Notes: a model not told the origin generated them from the sequence alone. 34,577 nt of DNA from Candidatus Omnitrophota bacterium (GCA_016932855.1 JAFGCB010000070.1:1-34577), one strand, 5' to 3'; positions 6,546-16,106 are shown, numbered from the stretch's first letter. Numbers and translations are program-made.

Positions 6546-9111
6546 TAAATTTACTCTTAAAGCGCAGGAAGTAATCAATAATGCTTTAGCTTTAGCTTCG
6601 CAAGCAAAGCACCAGGCTTTATATCCCGAACATATTATCTTAAGCCTGCTTGGCGATAAAAATAATATTGCCTGTATTGTCTTGGAGAAGGTGGGAATAA
6701 ACTTAGTTGATTTAAAGGCCAAGGCCCAAGAGGTTGTTTCCGGGCTGGCCCAAGTTGAATCAGCTCAAAGCTCGCCTTATCTTTCAGCCCGTTTAAACAA
6801 AGTATTAACCGGTTTACGTTCTATAGCCGGCCAGATGAAAGACGATTTTATTTCCTTAGAGCACCTTTTGCTAGGGTTGGCGGGAGATGATTTTTTAAAG
6901 AATTATTTACGAACCCAGGGCATTTCCAAAGAAGACTTATCGCGGATTACCGGTCAGATACGCGGCTCACAGCGTGCTGATTCGCCTACCGCCGAAGATA
7001 AATATCAGGCTTTAAAAAAATTCGGAAGAGATTTAACCGAGCTTGCCAGGCAGTCAAAGCTTGATCCGGTAATCGGCAGAGACGAAGAAATAAGGAGGGT
7101 GATTCAGGTGCTTTCCCGCCGGACAAAGAATAACCCCGTTCTTATAGGCGAACCCGGCGTAGGCAAGACCGCTATTGTCGAAGGTCTTGCCCAGAGGATA
7201 GCTTCCGGAGATATCCCGGAAAGCCTTAAAGAAAAGAAACTAGTTGTTTTAGATTTAGCAAGCCTGGTGGCCGGAGCAAAATTCAGGGGCGAATTCGAAG
7301 ACCGGCTTAAAGCAGTGCTGTCTGAAATAGAGTCCAAAGACGGCAGTGTTATTTTATTCATTGATGAGCTTCACACTTTAGTCGGAGCCGGAGCAGCCGA
7401 AGGAGCAATAGATGCTTCGAATATGTTAAAGCCGGCCTTAGCCAGGGGCCTTTTACGCTGCATAGGCGCGACCACGCTGGACGAATACAGAAAACACATA
7501 GAGAAGGACGCTGCTTTAGAAAGAAGGTTTCAGCCGGTAATGGTTAATCCTCCCACTCTCGAGCAGACTATCGCAATACTGAGAGGTCTTAAAGAAAAAT
7601 ACGAAGTCCATCACGGCGTGAGAATAACAGATTCGGGTCTCATCTCGGCTGCGGTATTGTCTGATAGGTATATTACCGAAAGATTTCTTCCCGACAAGGC
7701 TATTGATTTAATAGATGAGGCTGCCTCGCGCCTGCGCATCGAGATTGAGAGCATGCCTGAGGAAATAGATAAGGAACAGAGGAGGCTTCTGGAGCTTGAA
7801 ATTCAGAAACAGGCTCTTAAAAAAGAAAAAGACCCTGCTTCCCGCGAGCGGCTTGAGAAGCTTGATGCGCAGATTGGAAACATTAAGGAAGAGCTAAGCA
7901 GCCTTAACGGCCGCTGGCAGAAAGAAAAAGACATTATAAGCAATATTAGAAAGATAAAAGAAGAAATAGAAGATTTGAAAGTCAAGGCTAAGAATTTAGA
8001 GCGGCAGGCTCAGCTGGACCAGGTTGCCCAGATTCGCTACGGTAAAATACCGGAGTTGGAGAAAGAGCTTAAGGAATACAACAACAAGCTTAAAGAGACG
8101 CAAGAAAAAGGTCTTCTTCTTAAAGAGGAGGTTGACCAGGAGGATATCGCCCAGATAGTTTCAAAGTGGACAGGTATTCCGGTAAGCCGGCTCATGGAGG
8201 AGGAGCTTCGGAAATTGGTCGGGATGGAAGAGCGCTTAAAGCAGAGAGTGGCTGGCCAGGATAAGGCTATAGAGAAAGTTTCGGATTGCATACGCAGGGC
8301 CCGGGCAGGCCTTTCTGATGAGAACAGGCCTTTAGGTTCGTTTATTTTCCTCGGCCCTACCGGCGTAGGAAAGACTTATCTGGCAAAGACCCTGGCTTGG
8401 TTTTTGTTTAATGATGAAAACGCCCTGGTGAGGATAGATATGTCGGAATATATGGAAAAGTTTTCCGTTTCCCGGCTTATAGGAGCTCCTCCCGGTTACG
8501 TGGGTTATGAGGAAGGCGGTCAGCTTACCGAACGGGTAAGACGCAGGCCTTACACCGTAGTCTTGCTGGATGAGATAGAAAAAGCCCATCCGGAAGTTTT
8601 CAATATTTTGCTTCAGATTCTTGATGAGGGAAGGCTTACCGATTCCCAGGGCCGGACCGTTAATTTTAAGAATACAGTGGTTATTATGACTTCTAATATC
8701 GCAAGTAACCTTTTTAAAGATAATGGTCTTTCCCGGGATGAGTTAGAGTTGAAAGTAAAAGAAGAATTAAAGGCGCATTTTAGGCCGGAATTTATTAACC
8801 GTCTTGATGAGATCATAATATTTAATAAGCTTGGCAAAGAATCAATTAAGCATATTATAGAGTTGCAGCTGGAGGCGGTATTTAATAAACTGAAACAAAA
8901 GAAAATAGATTTAATTCTTAATGACAAGGTGAAGGAGTTTTTGGCCGAGAGCGGTTTTAGCCCTGAGTACGGCGCAAGACCCTTGAAAAGAGTGGTTCAG
9001 AAGTTTATAATAGACCCTTTAAGCAAACAGATCCTCGGAGGTAAATTCAAAGAAGGCGATAAGATTAGGGCTTTATTGAATTCAGGAATAGTTATCTTTG
9101 AAAAGCTTTAA
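6532..9111 (+). CDS. clpB: ATP-dependent disaggregase ClpB
   Basis: Hexameric AAA+ disaggregase working with DnaK/DnaJ/GrpE. N domain with two Clp_N repeats (about 1-145), NBD1 with GEPGVGKT (206-213) and [16 protein letters not shown], coiled-coil middle domain (about 400-540, which separates ClpB from ClpA/C), NBD2 with GPTGVGKT (608-615), [11 protein letters not shown] and [14 protein letters not shown]. 859 residues is normal. Two tandem ATGs (6532 and 6535) fit the GAGGTG site at 6525-6530; 6535 gives the better spacing. No tripeptide for ClpP docking was noticed. The start lies inside the rhomboid gene. Confidence 0.97.
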   Translation: MMDFNKFTLKAQEVINNALALASQAKHQALYPEHIILSLLGDKNNIACIVLEKVGINLVDLKAKAQEVVSGLAQVESAQSSPYLSARLNKVLTGLRSIAGQMKDDFISLEHLLLGLAGDDFLKNYLRTQGISKEDLSRITGQIRGSQRADSPTAEDKYQALKKFGRDLTELARQSKLDPVIGRDEEIRRVIQVLSRRTKNNPVLIGEPGVGKTAIVEGLAQRIASGDIPESLKEKKLVVLDLASLVAGAKFRGEFEDRLKAVLSEIESKDGSVILFIDELHTLVGAGAAEGAIDASNMLKPALARGLLRCIGATTLDEYRKHIEKDAALERRFQPVMVNPPTLEQTIAILRGLKEKYEVHHGVRITDSGLISAAVLSDRYITERFLPDKAIDLIDEAASRLRIEIESMPEEIDKEQRRLLELEIQKQALKKEKDPASRERLEKLDAQIGNIKEELSSLNGRWQKEKDIISNIRKIKEEIEDLKVKAKNLERQAQLDQVAQIRYGKIPELEKELKEYNNKLKETQEKGLLLKEEVDQEDIAQIVSKWTGIPVSRLMEEELRKLVGMEERLKQRVAGQDKAIEKVSDCIRRARAGLSDENRPLGSFIFLGPTGVGKTYLAKTLAWFLFNDENALVRIDMSEYMEKFSVSRLIGAPPGYVGYEEGGQLTERVRRRPYTVVLLDEIEKAHPEVFNILLQILDEGRLTDSQGRTVNFKNTVVIMTSNIASNLFKDNGLSRDELELKVKEELKAHFRPEFINRLDEIIIFNKLGKESIKHIIELQLEAVFNKLKQKKIDLILNDKVKEFLAESGFSPEYGARPLKRVVQKFIIDPLSKQILGGKFKEGDKIRALLNSGIVIFEKL

Positions 9112-9112
9112 C

Positions 9113-9208
9113 TGACAACAAATTCCAAGGGTGTTTAGTGCATGGCGTCAGGTGTAAGGCAAAGAATATACCTAGCAGTTAGCACTTTCTATGTTTTGGG
9201 TTTTGTCA
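9113..9208. repeat. Imperfect inverted repeat between clpB and hpf
   Basis: TGACAACAAATTCCAA near 9113-9128 is the rough inverse of TTTTGGGTTTTGTCA ending at 9208; outer TGACAA pairs with TTGTCA. It looks like a weaker member of the word-repeat hairpins in this window. A lone CIRCE half-like TTAGCACTT (9179-9187) has no partner. Confidence 0.4.
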
Positions 9209-9252
9209 TTTGACATTTAGGGTTGGATAAAAGCAAGGGAGGTATAGTTAGC

Positions 9253-9618
9253 ATGAGAGTCGATGTTTCCTTCAAGAATATGGAGTCATCAGATTATTTG
9301 GATAATGTTATTTCTAAATATCTGGATAGGGTAAAAAGACGGATAAAGATATTCAAAAGTGACGACCCTGTTCATTTAACTTTACATATAGAAAAGAATT
9401 ATCATCGTGAGGAATATTTTGCCTGGGTTAACCTATATCTGCCCAAGAAAGTCTTGCGGGCCCAGCAAAAGGCTCCGGAGGCATCGTTATCTGTAAATAA
9501 AGTAAGTCAGGCATTAATAAGACAGATTGATAAATATAAGGTGATGATAGAAAGGCACTTACAGCGCAAAAAACCTAAGTATTTTCAGGATAATGAATTA
9601 GACCTGTCTGAGGGTTGA
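9253..9618 (+). CDS. hpf: Ribosome hibernation promoting factor (HPF/RaiA family, short form)
   Basis: Binds the 30S decoding region and silences ribosomes in stress or stationary phase. Features: N-terminal MRVDVSFKNMESSDYLDNVISKYL, the beta-strand HLTLHIEKNYHREEYFAWV, and the closing helix VSQALIRQIDKYKVMIERHLQRKK. About 121 residues, so the short form without the C-terminal dimerisation domain of long HPF. I chose ATG 9253 because AGGGAGG (9237-9243) lies 9 bases before it. The stop codon overlaps the -35 box of the hrcA promoter. Placement next to hrcA ties ribosome hibernation to the heat-shock island. Confidence 0.85.
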   Translation: MRVDVSFKNMESSDYLDNVISKYLDRVKRRIKIFKSDDPVHLTLHIEKNYHREEYFAWVNLYLPKKVLRAQQKAPEASLSVNKVSQALIRQIDKYKVMIERHLQRKKPKYFQDNELDLSEG

Positions 9619-9642
9619 CAAAAGAGAAAGATATGTTAAGAT
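9615..9642 (+). promoter_or_regulatory. hrcA operon promoter
   Basis: TTGACA (9615-9620), 16 bases, TAAGAT (9637-9642). The -35 box overlaps the hpf stop codon. The expected start of transcription (about 9649) falls inside the CIRCE, so bound HrcA would block initiation. Confidence 0.7.
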
Positions 9643-9644
9643 AT

Positions 9645-9684
9645 TTAGCACTCTTTGACTTTGAGTGCTAAATTTGAGTGCTAA
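9645..9684. promoter_or_regulatory. Perfect CIRCE operator plus a third half-site
   Basis: TTAGCACTC (9645-9653), nine bases, GAGTGCTAA (9663-9671) matches the CIRCE consensus exactly. A further GAGTGCTAA follows at 9676-9684. The extra half-site arises from an exact 13-bp tandem duplication, TTTGAGTGCTAAA at 9660-9672 and 9673-9685. HrcA dimer binds CIRCE; its folding depends on GroE chaperones in known systems. Confidence 0.95.
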
Positions 9685-9697
9685 ATTAAGGAGAATC

Positions 9698-10450
9698 ATG
9701 GTTAGATTCTTAGATCGCAAAAAAAGACAGGATCAAATTTTAGATTTAATTATTCAGGTTTATATAGAAGACGGAAAACCCATAAGTTCCGAAGGTTTGA
9801 AAGAACGCTTCGGCCTTTCTTCTTCGTCGGCAACTCTGAGGAATATTATGTCTGAACTTGAACAGTTGGGGTACCTGTCTCATGTGCATACTTCTTCGGG
9901 CAGGATACCTACCCAGGAGGGGTTCCGCTATTATATAAATTTTTTGATGAAGCAGCCTCAGGTAAGTTCCCAGGAGCATGTTTCTGCCTTGATAGATAAA
10001 GGCATGGGTTATATCAAAGAGGTAGATGATTTATTAGAGGAGGCTTCGCGTTTAATATCTAACCTTACGCATTACGCCGGATTCAGTTTTTTAAGCGATG
10101 AAAGAAGCAGGCTGTTTTTTTGGGGCACGCATTTTATGCTGCAAGAGCCTGAATTCGAAGATATCTCGGTTTTACGGAGTATATTCAATACTTTAGAAGA
10201 GGAGATGTCCGCATTTCGAGATTTCTTAGAGAATAATCTTACTAAGGAAGTGAAGGTATTCATAGGAGACGAAATAGGCCTCGGGCAAATACGGGGTTGT
10301 TCTCTGGTCTTGTCTTCTTTAGAGGCTGAGAAAAACAGAAGAGCTTTTCTGGGAATCCTGGGCCCTATAAGAATGAATTATTCTTTGGCTATTTCAAGGC
10401 TTAAGATTTTAAAAGATTATTTGGAGGAAGAATTCTTAGGACATTTGTAG
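9698..10450 (+). CDS. hrcA: Heat-inducible repressor HrcA, shortened form
   Basis: Represses chaperone genes at CIRCE. N-terminal winged helix is classic: ILDLIIQVYIEDGKPISSEGL, SSATLRNIMSELEQLGYL, HTSSGRIPTQEGFRYY. C-terminal part also fits: FEDISVLRSIFNTLEE, VKVFIGDEIG, CSLVLSSLE, LGILGPIRMNYSLAI. At 250 residues it is about 90 shorter than usual; the missing part is the middle of the GAF-like region/inserted dimerisation domain, between LTHYAGFSFLSDE and FFWGTHFML. Start ATG 9698 is set by AAGGAG at 9688-9693; an in-frame GTG at 9665 lies in the operator. grpE follows two bases after its stop. Autoregulated through the CIRCE just upstream. Confidence 0.93.
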   Translation: MVRFLDRKKRQDQILDLIIQVYIEDGKPISSEGLKERFGLSSSSATLRNIMSELEQLGYLSHVHTSSGRIPTQEGFRYYINFLMKQPQVSSQEHVSALIDKGMGYIKEVDDLLEEASRLISNLTHYAGFSFLSDERSRLFFWGTHFMLQEPEFEDISVLRSIFNTLEEEMSAFRDFLENNLTKEVKVFIGDEIGLGQIRGCSLVLSSLEAEKNRRAFLGILGPIRMNYSLAISRLKILKDYLEEEFLGHL

Positions 10451-10452
10451 CA

Positions 10453-11115
10453 ATGTTTAAAAAGGAACCCAAAGATACAGATAACAAGAAAGGGCCGGAG
10501 GCTTCGGATCAGCAGACAAAGGAGTCTCAAATCAGCTTGACTGATAAGGAGTATCAACAGCTTAAGAAGGCGGCTGCGGAAAAAGATGATGTCTGGGATA
10601 AATATCTCAGGCTTCATGCCGAGTACGATAATTCCAAGAAGCTCTGGGAGAAGAATAAGACCGATTTATTAAGGTTTGGAAATTTCAGGATTCTGAAGGA
10701 ATTCGTTACTGTTTTGGATGAGATAGAGGCCGCCTTATTAAATCTGGAGATCCATAAAGACGACAAAAATCATGCTCAGGGCCTTAAGATTATTTACACG
10801 AAGATTAAAGAGGTTCTTACCAAAGAAGGCTTAAGGCCAATAGAGGCTGAAAACAAGAAGTTTGATCCGCATTTACATGAAGCCTTGTTTTATGAAGAAA
10901 GGGATGATATCGACGAACACACGGTTATTGAGATAATACAGAAAGGCTATACTTATGAAGATAAGGTTTTGCGACCGGCGAAAGTGAAGGTCTCGCTTAA
11001 GCCAAAAGATAGCGAGAGTACACAGAACAGAGCAGAGAATACAGACAAAGAGGAAAAAGAAGAAGATATAGATAAACCGGAAGGTGAAGATCAGAATGCA
11101 GAAAGCGGAGAATAG
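10453..11115 (+). CDS. grpE: Nucleotide exchange factor GrpE
   Basis: Releases ADP from DnaK. Charged disordered N-terminus (1-40), long dimerising helix (about 41-100, DVWDKYLRLHAEYDNSKKLW), then FVTVLDEIEAALL and the beta domain with FDPHLHEALFYEE, GYTYEDKVLRPAKVKVS. The last ~34 residues (after KPKDSESTQNRAENTDKEEK) are an acidic tail not typical of GrpE and are encoded by ACAGAACAGAGCAGAG-type words that seem to form one arm of a hairpin with the downstream gap. Starts two bases after hrcA, so the two are translationally close. Confidence 0.93.
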   Translation: MFKKEPKDTDNKKGPEASDQQTKESQISLTDKEYQQLKKAAAEKDDVWDKYLRLHAEYDNSKKLWEKNKTDLLRFGNFRILKEFVTVLDEIEAALLNLEIHKDDKNHAQGLKIIYTKIKEVLTKEGLRPIEAENKKFDPHLHEALFYEERDDIDEHTVIEIIQKGYTYEDKVLRPAKVKVSLKPKDSESTQNRAENTDKEEKEEDIDKPEGEDQNAESGE

Positions 11116-11160
11116 AATGTTATTAATTTTGTTCTCTGTAATCTGTGCTCTGTAATCCGA
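11021..11160. repeat. Word-repeat inverted pair spanning the grpE end and the dnaK leader
   Basis: CACAGAACAGAGCAGAGAAT words (11021-11047, inside grpE) are roughly complementary to GTTCTCTGTAATCTGTGCTC words (11131-11157, between grpE and dnaK). The match is imperfect by eye, so this is a tentative member of the hairpin family. If real, the GrpE acidic tail was captured from a former intergenic repeat. Confidence 0.45.
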
Positions 11161-11186
11161 CCGACGAACAAACGAAAGGAGCAATT

Positions 11187-13076
11187 ATGGCACGAGTAAT
11201 AGGAATTGATTTAGGAACTTCTAATTCAGCGGCAGCAGCAATGGAAGGCGGACGCCCCAGTATTATCCCCAGCGCCGAAGGCGCGGGAGTGGCAAGCGGA
11301 AAAGCGTTTCCTTCTTTTGTGGCTTTTACTAAAGACGGTCAGAAGCTCGTGGGTGAACCGGCCCGCCGGCAAGCCGCCATAAACCCGGAAGGGACAATTT
11401 ATGCCGCTAAGAGGAAGATGGGCACTGATTACAAGTTTTCGGTATTTGGCAAGGAGTACACGCCCCAGCAGATATCGGCCTTTATTCTGCAGAAGATAAA
11501 GCAGGATTCCGAAAGTTATCTAGGTGACACCGTTCAGGAGGTGGTCATAACTTGTCCTGCTTATTTTGATGATAACCAGCGGCAGGCCACAAAAGACGCC
11601 GGAGAAATCGCAGGCCTTACGGTTTTAAGGGTTATTAACGAACCCACGGCCGCCTGTCTTGCCTACGGACTTGATAAAGTAGGTAAAGAGCTTAAGATTA
11701 TGGTTTTTGACTTTGGCGGAGGCACTCTGGATGTAACCGTTATGGATATGTGGTATGACAAAGAGCACAATGCCAGCGGCTTTGAAGTAAAAGCAACCAA
11801 CGGTGATACCCACCTTGGCGGAACCGACATGGATAATGTGCTTATTGATTATATCGCAGGCCAGTTTAAGAAAGAAACAGGCATAAACTTGAATAATGAT
11901 AAGATGGCGATGCAGAGGCTTCGCGAAGCGGCTGAAAAAGCAAAGGTTGAACTTTCAAGCACGCTGACTACCGACATAAATCTTCCTTTCATCACCGCGG
12001 ATTCCGGAGGCCCCAAGCATCTTACCATGTCCATAAACAGAGCTAAGCTTGAAGAGCTTGTTGCGTCTATCGTGGATAGATGTAGGGGTCCTGTTGATCA
12101 GGCTCTCGGTGACGCCGGACTTAAGCCGGCTGACATAGATAAGATCATTATGGTCGGCGGGCCGACAAGGATGCCCATTGTTCAGAAATTCCTGGAAGAC
12201 CACGTGGGAAAAAAGATTGAGCGGGGGATAGACCCCATGGAATGCGTTGCTTTAGGCGCGGCAACCCAGGCAGCCATTATAAAAGGAGATGCTAAAGAAG
12301 TTTTGCTTCTGGACGTAACCCCTCTTTCTTTAGGGATTGAGACTTTAGGCGGAGTGTTTACAAAGCTTATTGAACGCAATACCACTATTCCTACAAAGAA
12401 AAGCCAGATTTTCTCAACAGCCGCGGATAATCAGACTGCGGTTACGGTAAGAGTCCTGCAGGGCGAAAGACCCATGGCCAATGACAACACAGAGTTGGGA
12501 AGATTTGATTTGGTGGGGATCCCTCCGGCACCCCGGGGCATGCCCCAGATAGAGGTAAGTTTCGACATCGATAGAGACGGGATTGTTCACGTAAACGCGA
12601 AAGACAAAGGCACGGGCAAGGAGCAGACTATTAAGATTACCGCTCCCAAGAAATTGTCCAAGGAAGATATAGATAAGATGGTCAGAGAAGCTGAGAAGTT
12701 TGCCGCGGAAGATAAGAAAAGGAAGGAAACCGTCGAGCTTAAAAATCAGGCTGACACGCTTGTCTATTCGGTTGAGAAATCATTAAAAGACTTCGGCGAT
12801 AAAGTAAGCCAGGATGAAAGGCTTACTATTGAGCAGAAATTAAATGATGCCAAAGAAGCGATAAAGACAGATGATGCTTCAAGGATAAAAACAGCAATGG
12901 ACGAGCTTACTAAGGCTTCCCATAAATTAGCCGAGCATGTATATAAAGCTCAGGCTCAGAAAGAACAGGCTGCGGGAGGCAAGAATGCTCAGCCTCAGCC
13001 TGAGCAGGCCCAGGAAGAGCCGAAGAAGGCGGCCGAAGGCGAAGTAATAGACGCGGATTATAAAGAGGAGAAATAA
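11187..13076 (+). CDS. dnaK: Hsp70 chaperone DnaK
   Basis: ATP-driven folding chaperone. Nucleotide-binding domain motifs: [17 protein letters not shown] (the common form is GTTNS), [57 protein letters not shown]. Substrate-binding domain begins near [18 protein letters not shown]; a QP-rich tail follows. 629 residues, normal. Start ATG 11187 has AAAGGAG (11175-11181) five bases before it. No CIRCE or promoter is evident in the 71-base gap after grpE, so it is probably transcribed from the hrcA promoter. Confidence 0.98.
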   Translation: MARVIGIDLGTSNSAAAAMEGGRPSIIPSAEGAGVASGKAFPSFVAFTKDGQKLVGEPARRQAAINPEGTIYAAKRKMGTDYKFSVFGKEYTPQQISAFILQKIKQDSESYLGDTVQEVVITCPAYFDDNQRQATKDAGEIAGLTVLRVINEPTAACLAYGLDKVGKELKIMVFDFGGGTLDVTVMDMWYDKEHNASGFEVKATNGDTHLGGTDMDNVLIDYIAGQFKKETGINLNNDKMAMQRLREAAEKAKVELSSTLTTDINLPFITADSGGPKHLTMSINRAKLEELVASIVDRCRGPVDQALGDAGLKPADIDKIIMVGGPTRMPIVQKFLEDHVGKKIERGIDPMECVALGAATQAAIIKGDAKEVLLLDVTPLSLGIETLGGVFTKLIERNTTIPTKKSQIFSTAADNQTAVTVRVLQGERPMANDNTELGRFDLVGIPPAPRGMPQIEVSFDIDRDGIVHVNAKDKGTGKEQTIKITAPKKLSKEDIDKMVREAEKFAAEDKKRKETVELKNQADTLVYSVEKSLKDFGDKVSQDERLTIEQKLNDAKEAIKTDDASRIKTAMDELTKASHKLAEHVYKAQAQKEQAAGGKNAQPQPEQAQEEPKKAAEGEVIDADYKEEK

Positions 13077-13084
13077 GCGAGAAC

Positions 13085-13225
13085 ATAACTTATGGAGCTC
13101 TTGGAGCGACATAAGTTATCTGTCGAACTTACCCCGCACCTTTGAACCATTCATCATGAATAAAACAAAGGTGCGGGGTTAAATTCGTTCATGCAGTTTA
13201 CGCTTCCTTTCGGTCGCGTAAGCTG
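13085..13225 (+). other. Three consecutive perfect hairpins between dnaK and dnaJ
   Basis: Stem 1: ATAACTTATG (13085-13094) with CATAAGTTAT (13110-13119). Stem 2: CCCCGCACCTTTG (13132-13144) with CAAAGGTGCGGGG (13166-13178), extendable by one A-T pair. Stem 3: CAGTTTACGC (13194-13203) with GCGTAAGCTG (13216-13225), one U-G pair. None is followed by a T-run. Stem 3 ends right at the weak GGGA ribosome binding site of dnaJ. They may set relative levels of DnaK and DnaJ through mRNA processing, stability or attenuation; this is inference. Confidence 0.8.
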
Positions 13226-13238
13226 GGAACTCATTTAA

Positions 13239-14390
13239 ATGACTACAAAAAGAGATTATTACGAAATCCTGGGTATTCAAAAGAATGCGAGCCCTGAAGA
13301 TGTAAAGAAGGCTTACCGTTCCATGGCCCTTAAGTTTCATCCTGACAGGGTTTCATCTGGTGAGAAAAAGGAGGCTGAGGAAAAGTTTAAAGAGATTTCC
13401 GAGGCTTACGCCGTGTTGGTAGATCCTCAAAAACGCAAGTTATATGATGCTTACGGCCATGCCGGTATAGATTCCAGGTTTAGCGAACAGGATATTTTCC
13501 GGGGCGCTGATTTCTCCAATATATTCGAGGATTTAGGTTTTGGCTCTATCTTTGATAATTTTTTCCAGGATATAGGTTTTGATTTCTTTGGAGGTTCGAC
13601 TCGAAAAGGAGGCCGCTCCCGGCGGGCCCATCGGGGAAGGGATCTTGAAGTCAGAGTTGATTTGAGCTTGGAAGAAGTCGCGGAAGGCGTAGAAAAGACC
13701 GTAAGCTTTAATAAGAGTGAGATTTGTAAATCCTGTAAGGGTTCAGGACAGGCAAGCGGTTCAAAGAAGATAACCTGCCCTGTCTGCAAAGGAAGCGGCG
13801 TTATATATAGTTCAGCTGGTTTTATAAGGATGGGTCAGACTTGCCTTGAGTGCAAAGGGCAAGGTCAAATCATTACCAAGCCCTGCCCGAACTGCCGGGG
13901 AGACGGTTTAGAGCGGGGCAAAAAGACTTTAACAGTAAAAATACCCGTTGGCATCAGAAGCGGTTCTTCTCTTAGGGTAAGAGGAGAAGGCGATGAATCC
14001 CAGGGCGGAAGCGGAGATTTATACGTTACGGTAAGGGTAAAGTCTCATTCAGTATTCAGAAGAGAAGAAAACAACCTGATTCATGAAACTACCATAAGTT
14101 TAGTTAGCGCCGTTTTAGGAGCGGAATTAGAAGTGCCCACCCTTGGGGGAAAAGTAAAGATGAATATACCGGCCGGGACCCAGTCGGGCACCGTATTTAG
14201 ATTAAAAGGTAAAGGAATTACAGATATCCATACTCAGAAAAAAGGCGATGAATTCATTAAGGTAGATGTTGAAATACCTAAGAAGCTGTCGTCTAAAGAA
14301 AAAGCTTTATTTGAAGAGTTGGCAAAACTCAGAGGACAAAGCGCTTCATCTCAAAGTTTTACGGATAAAATAAAAAACGCCTTTAAATAA
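13239..14390 (+). CDS. dnaJ: Hsp40 co-chaperone DnaJ
   Basis: Stimulates DnaK ATPase and delivers substrates. J domain 1-70 with HPD at 34-36 (KFHPDR), Gly/Phe region with unusual Phe/Asp-rich stretch [16 protein letters not shown] (about 105-120), four CxxCxGxG zinc motifs ([32 protein letters not shown]), then the C-terminal beta domains ([31 protein letters not shown]). 383 residues, type I DnaJ. Follows dnaK after a 160-base structured gap. Confidence 0.97.
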   Translation: MTTKRDYYEILGIQKNASPEDVKKAYRSMALKFHPDRVSSGEKKEAEEKFKEISEAYAVLVDPQKRKLYDAYGHAGIDSRFSEQDIFRGADFSNIFEDLGFGSIFDNFFQDIGFDFFGGSTRKGGRSRRAHRGRDLEVRVDLSLEEVAEGVEKTVSFNKSEICKSCKGSGQASGSKKITCPVCKGSGVIYSSAGFIRMGQTCLECKGQGQIITKPCPNCRGDGLERGKKTLTVKIPVGIRSGSSLRVRGEGDESQGGSGDLYVTVRVKSHSVFRREENNLIHETTISLVSAVLGAELEVPTLGGKVKMNIPAGTQSGTVFRLKGKGITDIHTQKKGDEFIKVDVEIPKKLSSKEKALFEELAKLRGQSASSQSFTDKIKNAFK

Positions 14391-14520
14391 ATCCAAAAGT
14401 CAAAATTCAAAATGCAAAATTGCAATTCAAAATTAAAAATTATTTTAAGAAATAATGAATCATTTACACTTTTTCAATTTTGAATTGAACTTTTGACTTT
14501 TGCCTTTTGAATTTTGAGTT
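14391..14520. repeat. CAAAANN word-repeat hairpin
   Basis: Left arm (about 14392-14443) reads as CAAAA units separated by two variable bases (GT, TT, TG) ending in CAATTCAAAATT; the right arm (about 14472-14519), reverse complemented, shows the same scheme (TT, GG, GT, then CAATTCAAAATT). The units match while the two spacer bases vary. The gap holds no gene. The same word family fills insertion 1 in miaB. Confidence 0.8.
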
Positions 14521-14544
14521 AAAGTCTGGACTAAGAGGGGAAAG

Positions 14545-14859
14545 ATGCCGCACTACGATTACGAATGCAAAAAATGCGGACATAAGTTTGAGGTGTTTCA
14601 GAAGATTACCGATAAACCTCAAAAAAGATGCCCTAAGTGCAGAAGTGCTGCCCGAAGGCTTATCGCCGGAGGGGCCGGTTTAATTTTTAAAGGAAGCGGC
14701 TTTTACGCAACTGATTATAAAAAGAATAATAAAAAGGATGTTTCTTGTAAAGGGGTTTCCCCAGGCTCAGCTAAAGATAAATCATCCTGCGCTTCTTGTC
14801 CCAACGGTCATGAAAAATCTTCCAAGCCTGATTCTTGCGACAAGGCGAAAAAAGATTAA
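14545..14859 (+). CDS. FmdB-family zinc ribbon protein
   Basis: 104 residues beginning MPHYDYECKKCGHKFEVFQ, with CxxC at 9-12 and CPKC about 31-34, then GAGLIFKGSGFYATDY, all typical of the FmdB/CxxC regulatory family, named for a putative regulator of the amidase operon in Methylophilus. The C-terminal third is Lys/Ser-rich with extra cysteines (CASC) and probably disordered. GAGGGGA precedes the ATG. The molecular role of the family is poorly defined. The next gene starts three bases after its stop, suggesting an operon. Confidence 0.85.
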   Translation: MPHYDYECKKCGHKFEVFQKITDKPQKRCPKCRSAARRLIAGGAGLIFKGSGFYATDYKKNNKKDVSCKGVSPGSAKDKSSCASCPNGHEKSSKPDSCDKAKKD

Positions 14860-14862
14860 TTA

Positions 14863-16104
14863 ATGCCTGCAAAAAAAAGAATAAAACCTTTTCTTGCCAC
14901 GCACTACAACTTGCAGCGTTTCCGCAGTCTTAATAAGCTTGTATGCCCGCCTTATGATGTCATAAGCAGGAGCGAGCAGGAGAAATTTCGAAAAAAATCG
15001 GCCTATAATTTCTGCCACATTCTTCTTAAGAAAAATAATACTTCCTACCCGAAGCTGGGAAAGACTTTCAGACAATGGTTTAATGAGGCTGTTTTGATGG
15101 AAGAAAAGGAGCCGGCTTTTTATATAACCCTGCAGGAATTTAGCCTGTATTCTAAAAAATTTAAGCGGCGGGGGTTTATAGGTCTTCTTAACCTGGAAGG
15201 AAAAAAGGTAGTATTCCCTCATGAGAAGACTCACAAAAAACCTAAAAAGGACCGTTTCGAAGTTATTAAGCAGGTAAGGGCAAACTTAAGCCCGGTATTT
15301 ATAATCTATCCTAAGAAGAATACCGAACCCCTTTCGGCAATAATAAAGAAATTAGAAAAGACCAGACCTTTTCTTAAAATCCGCGATCCTGAGGGCATAA
15401 GATATAAAATATGGAAGTTGGCCGACAGGAAACAGATAGAAAGATTGTCCGGATATTTCCAAAAAGTACCCTTGCTTATTGCTGACGGCCATCACCGGTT
15501 TGAGGTAGCCAGCAGGTTTTTCAGGAGCAATAAAGTTAAAGCCAGCGTTTTTAGAGACTTAAATTATATTTTAGCCTACTTTAGTCCTCAGGACGAAAAC
15601 CTTCTTGTTCTTCCCACCCATAGAGTTTTTAGAAAAAGGCTGGACTTAAAGATGTTTCTTGACAAACTTAAGCCTTACTTTTTTATAGAAAAGCATAAAA
15701 GCTTCGCCGGTTTAGAAGATTATCTGGTTAAGAGAAAACTTTTTTCTTTTGGTTTCTTTCAAGATAATAATATTTTTTCTTTATCTTTGAAAGACAAGGC
15801 TTTTTTGGATAGAATATATGCGAGAGACGGGGTTTATAAGAAGCTGGATGCTTTTCTTCTGCACGAGTGGATTTTTAAGAAAGTTTTACGACTGAATATC
15901 GAAGAAAAAGATTTACTCTATGCAAAAAGCGTAAAACAGGCGGCTAAGCTTTCCCGTATTTATAAAGGATGTAGTTTCTTTACCAGGCCTGCCAGGATAG
16001 GAGACGTTATGAGCTTGGCTTTCAAAGGCCTAAGGCTGCCTCAGAAAACGACTTACTTTTATCCTAAATTTTTGTCAGGCCCGATACTGCGCAAGCTTTA
16101 TTAA
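14863..16104 (+). CDS. DUF1015-family protein
   Basis: 413-residue protein of unknown function. Recognised by the N-terminal CPPYDVIS motif (about residues 28-35, after LNKLV), the FEVIKQVRANLSPVF-type middle, and ADGHHRFE at about 207-214, the hallmark of DUF1015. It lacks membrane segments and looks cytosolic. In many anaerobes such genes lie near serine/glycerate metabolism genes; here the neighbours are an FmdB protein and accD, which gives no clear role. Confidence 0.85.
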   Translation: MPAKKRIKPFLATHYNLQRFRSLNKLVCPPYDVISRSEQEKFRKKSAYNFCHILLKKNNTSYPKLGKTFRQWFNEAVLMEEKEPAFYITLQEFSLYSKKFKRRGFIGLLNLEGKKVVFPHEKTHKKPKKDRFEVIKQVRANLSPVFIIYPKKNTEPLSAIIKKLEKTRPFLKIRDPEGIRYKIWKLADRKQIERLSGYFQKVPLLIADGHHRFEVASRFFRSNKVKASVFRDLNYILAYFSPQDENLLVLPTHRVFRKRLDLKMFLDKLKPYFFIEKHKSFAGLEDYLVKRKLFSFGFFQDNNIFSLSLKDKAFLDRIYARDGVYKKLDAFLLHEWIFKKVLRLNIEEKDLLYAKSVKQAAKLSRIYKGCSFFTRPARIGDVMSLAFKGLRLPQKTTYFYPKFLSGPILRKLY

Positions 16105-16106
16105 TG

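Noticed and set aside
7104-8927. Long minus-strand open frames opposite clpB
   Set aside because: They are frame shadows of the highly biased clpB coding sequence, with no domain or start signal.
9179-9187. TTAGCACTT before hpf as a CIRCE
   Set aside because: One imperfect half-site with no inverted partner at nine bases.
9665-9697. Earlier GTG start for hrcA
   Set aside because: It lies inside the CIRCE and has no ribosome binding site; ATG 9698 has AAGGAG.
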